In this document: piece by piece, positions 6,195 through 6,741 of the stretch
Position numbering within the stretch: position 1 is the stretch's first letter
How the letters are laid out: each line of letters opens with the position of its first letter
Assembly (NCBI GenBank): GCA_020718125.1
Contig: DYDC01000156.1
Location: forward strand, 1-6,741
Source: Methylacidiphilum sp.
Lineage (GTDB): Bacteria > Verrucomicrobiota > Verrucomicrobiia > CAIQCK01
Direction: 5' to 3'
Length of the DNA stretch: 6,741 bases
Position numbers and translations under genes: made by a program
The notes under the pieces: generated by a model
What the model saw: the letters and a program-made list of their open reading frames with translations, nothing else
Told to the model about the DNA's origin: nothing
The model's database searches: none

Positions 6195-6446
6195 ATGAAA
6201 ATCAGCTACGACCCTGAAGTGGACGCCCTTAGCATCACGTTTCGTGAAACCACGGTGACGACCAAGCACCTCGCCGAGGGCATTGCGACCGATTTCGATG
6301 CGCAGGGACGGTTGGCGGGCCTTGAGGTGCTTGACGCGGCAAAACGATTCGGCGACCGGGAAACGTTTCGCACGCTTGAGGTCGAAGGCGTCGGCCCTGC
6401 CGTCGCCGCCGTGCACGAAAAACCTCCACGGAAATACGGAAGCTGA
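6195..6446 (+). CDS. DUF2283 domain protein, putative antitoxin-like partner
   Basis: An 83-aa protein covering the whole DUF2283 pattern: MKISYDPEVDALSITF (1-16), a middle helix-loop, LAEGIATDFDAQGRLAGLEV (26-45) and LDAAKRF (46-52). The family is common, small and uncharacterised, and is frequently found directly beside DUF4258 genes, so the pair is probably a functional unit; whether DUF2283 neutralises DUF4258 is unproven. The tail (53-83) is Pro/Lys-rich and looks disordered. The start is ATG 6195 behind a GGAG motif, one of two clear SD sequences in the window. Its TGA overlaps the SD of the next small gene, suggesting coupled translation. Confidence 0.85.
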   Translation: MKISYDPEVDALSITFRETTVTTKHLAEGIATDFDAQGRLAGLEVLDAAKRFGDRETFRTLEVEGVGPAVAAVHEKPPRKYGS

Positions 6447-6449
6447 GGA
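6445..6449 (+). promoter_or_regulatory. Shine-Dalgarno sequence before the DUF4926 gene
   Basis: GAGGA overlaps the DUF2283 stop codon and ends 6 nt before ACG at 6456. The spacing is ideal for a start at 6456, where ATG would be expected but ACG is present. Confidence 0.5.
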
Positions 6450-6455
6450 ACTGTC

Positions 6456-6677
6456 ACGCAAACCACACCGGTCAAACTTCTGGATGTCGTCGCGCTGCTG
6501 GAAGACAAGCCCGACCTGGGCTTGGTCGCCGGACGGGTTGGCGCCGCTGTCGAGCTTCTCGCGCCAGACGTGTTCGAGGTCGAATTCCTCGATTCCGAAG
6601 GACGCACTGTGGCCCTGGCTGAACTGAACCGTCGCGAGTTACTGGTTCTTAAGCACGAACTCGCCGCGGCGGTCTAG
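6456..6677 (+). CDS. DUF4926 domain protein with ACG in place of a start codon
   Basis: From ACG 6456 to TAG 6675-6677 the frame encodes 73 aa matching DUF4926 end to end: VKLLDVVALLEDKPDLGLV (6-24), GRVGAAVELL (26-35), the strand VFEVEFLDSEGRTVAL (39-54) and LNRRELLVLK (57-66). The family is a small SH3-like uncharacterised group often found in two- or three-gene accessory cassettes. No in-frame ATG, GTG or TTG precedes the conserved core. The ACG lies 6 nt after GAGGA, exactly where a start belongs, so it is either a rare ACG start, a T-to-C mutation that has weakened or silenced the gene, or a base error. The frame is the same as DUF2283 and is separated from it only by TGA 6444-6446, so a fused protein by read-through is conceivable but unlikely. 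The coding sequence itself is intact, arguing against long-standing decay. Confidence 0.72.
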   Translation, partial: TQTTPVKLLDVVALLEDKPDLGLVAGRVGAAVELLAPDVFEVEFLDSEGRTVALAELNRRELLVLKHELAAAV

Positions 6678-6689
6678 TCCTCACCCAAA

Positions 6690-6741
6690 CCGCAGCCGCT
6701 TGATGTCGTTCGTGCATTGGTTGTGGAGGAATCGAACGCGA
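6690..6741 (+). repeat. 52-bp direct repeat, copy B (window end)
   Basis: Exact copy of 5651-5702 in the same orientation, running to the final base. Read on the minus strand it is a fragment of the YgfZ-like coding sequence in the correct frame. It begins 13 bp after the DUF4926 stop codon. Either a second, partial or complete ygfZ copy continues beyond the window, or the contig end has folded back onto earlier sequence in the assembly. Confidence 0.95.

Noticed and set aside
6195..6677. DUF2283-DUF4926 fusion through an alternative genetic code reading TGA as an amino acid
   Set aside because: tyrA, cmk, plsC, the Nudix gene and ygfZ all end in TGA at family-typical lengths, so TGA is a stop here.

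Overview
The window is GC-rich bacterial DNA, almost fully coding: the longest stretch without a gene is 116 bp (5810-5925). No rRNA, tRNA or CRISPR array is visible. The organism is most likely a member of the Verrucomicrobiota or a related group. This is inference, based on the tyrA-cmk-plsC gene order, the near absence of Shine-Dalgarno (SD) sequences before the housekeeping genes, and protein sequences that look distant from Proteobacteria and Firmicutes. The odd window length, and a right end that stops inside a repeat of an earlier segment, suggest a complete metagenomic or draft contig.

Left part (67-2319, + strand): a tightly packed operon of prephenate dehydrogenase (tyrosine synthesis), cytidylate kinase (CMP/dCMP phosphorylation) and a PlsC-type 1-acylglycerol-3-phosphate acyltransferase (phospholipid synthesis). 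Gaps are 7 bp and then a 4-bp ATGA overlap.

Middle (2300-5809, - strand, read right to left): ygfZ-like folate-binding protein, a cyclophilin-type peptidyl-prolyl isomerase lipoprotein (ATGA overlap with ygfZ), a Nudix hydrolase of the ADP-ribose pyrophosphatase kind, and an HD-domain dGTP triphosphohydrolase-like protein. These four look like one transcription unit with a maintenance theme (Fe-S repair, protein folding, nucleotide clean-up). Its last gene overlaps the end of plsC by 20 bp tail to tail. The ygfZ gene carries a 67-bp palindromic element in frame, adding about 22-23 residues to the protein.

Right part (5926-6677, + strand): a compact cassette of three very small genes of uncharacterised families, DUF4258, DUF2283 and DUF4926, facing away from ygfZ. 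It resembles a toxin-antitoxin-like accessory module. The third gene has no ATG/GTG/TTG start where one is expected; an ACG stands 6 nt after a good SD sequence. Immediately after the cassette, the last 52 bases of the window (6690-6741) exactly repeat 5651-5702 inside ygfZ. This is either a real duplication bracketing the cassette or an assembly-graph loop.

The most interesting items are the in-frame palindromic element in ygfZ, the DUF4258-DUF2283-DUF4926 cassette with its ACG-start third gene, and the 52-bp repeat around that cassette.
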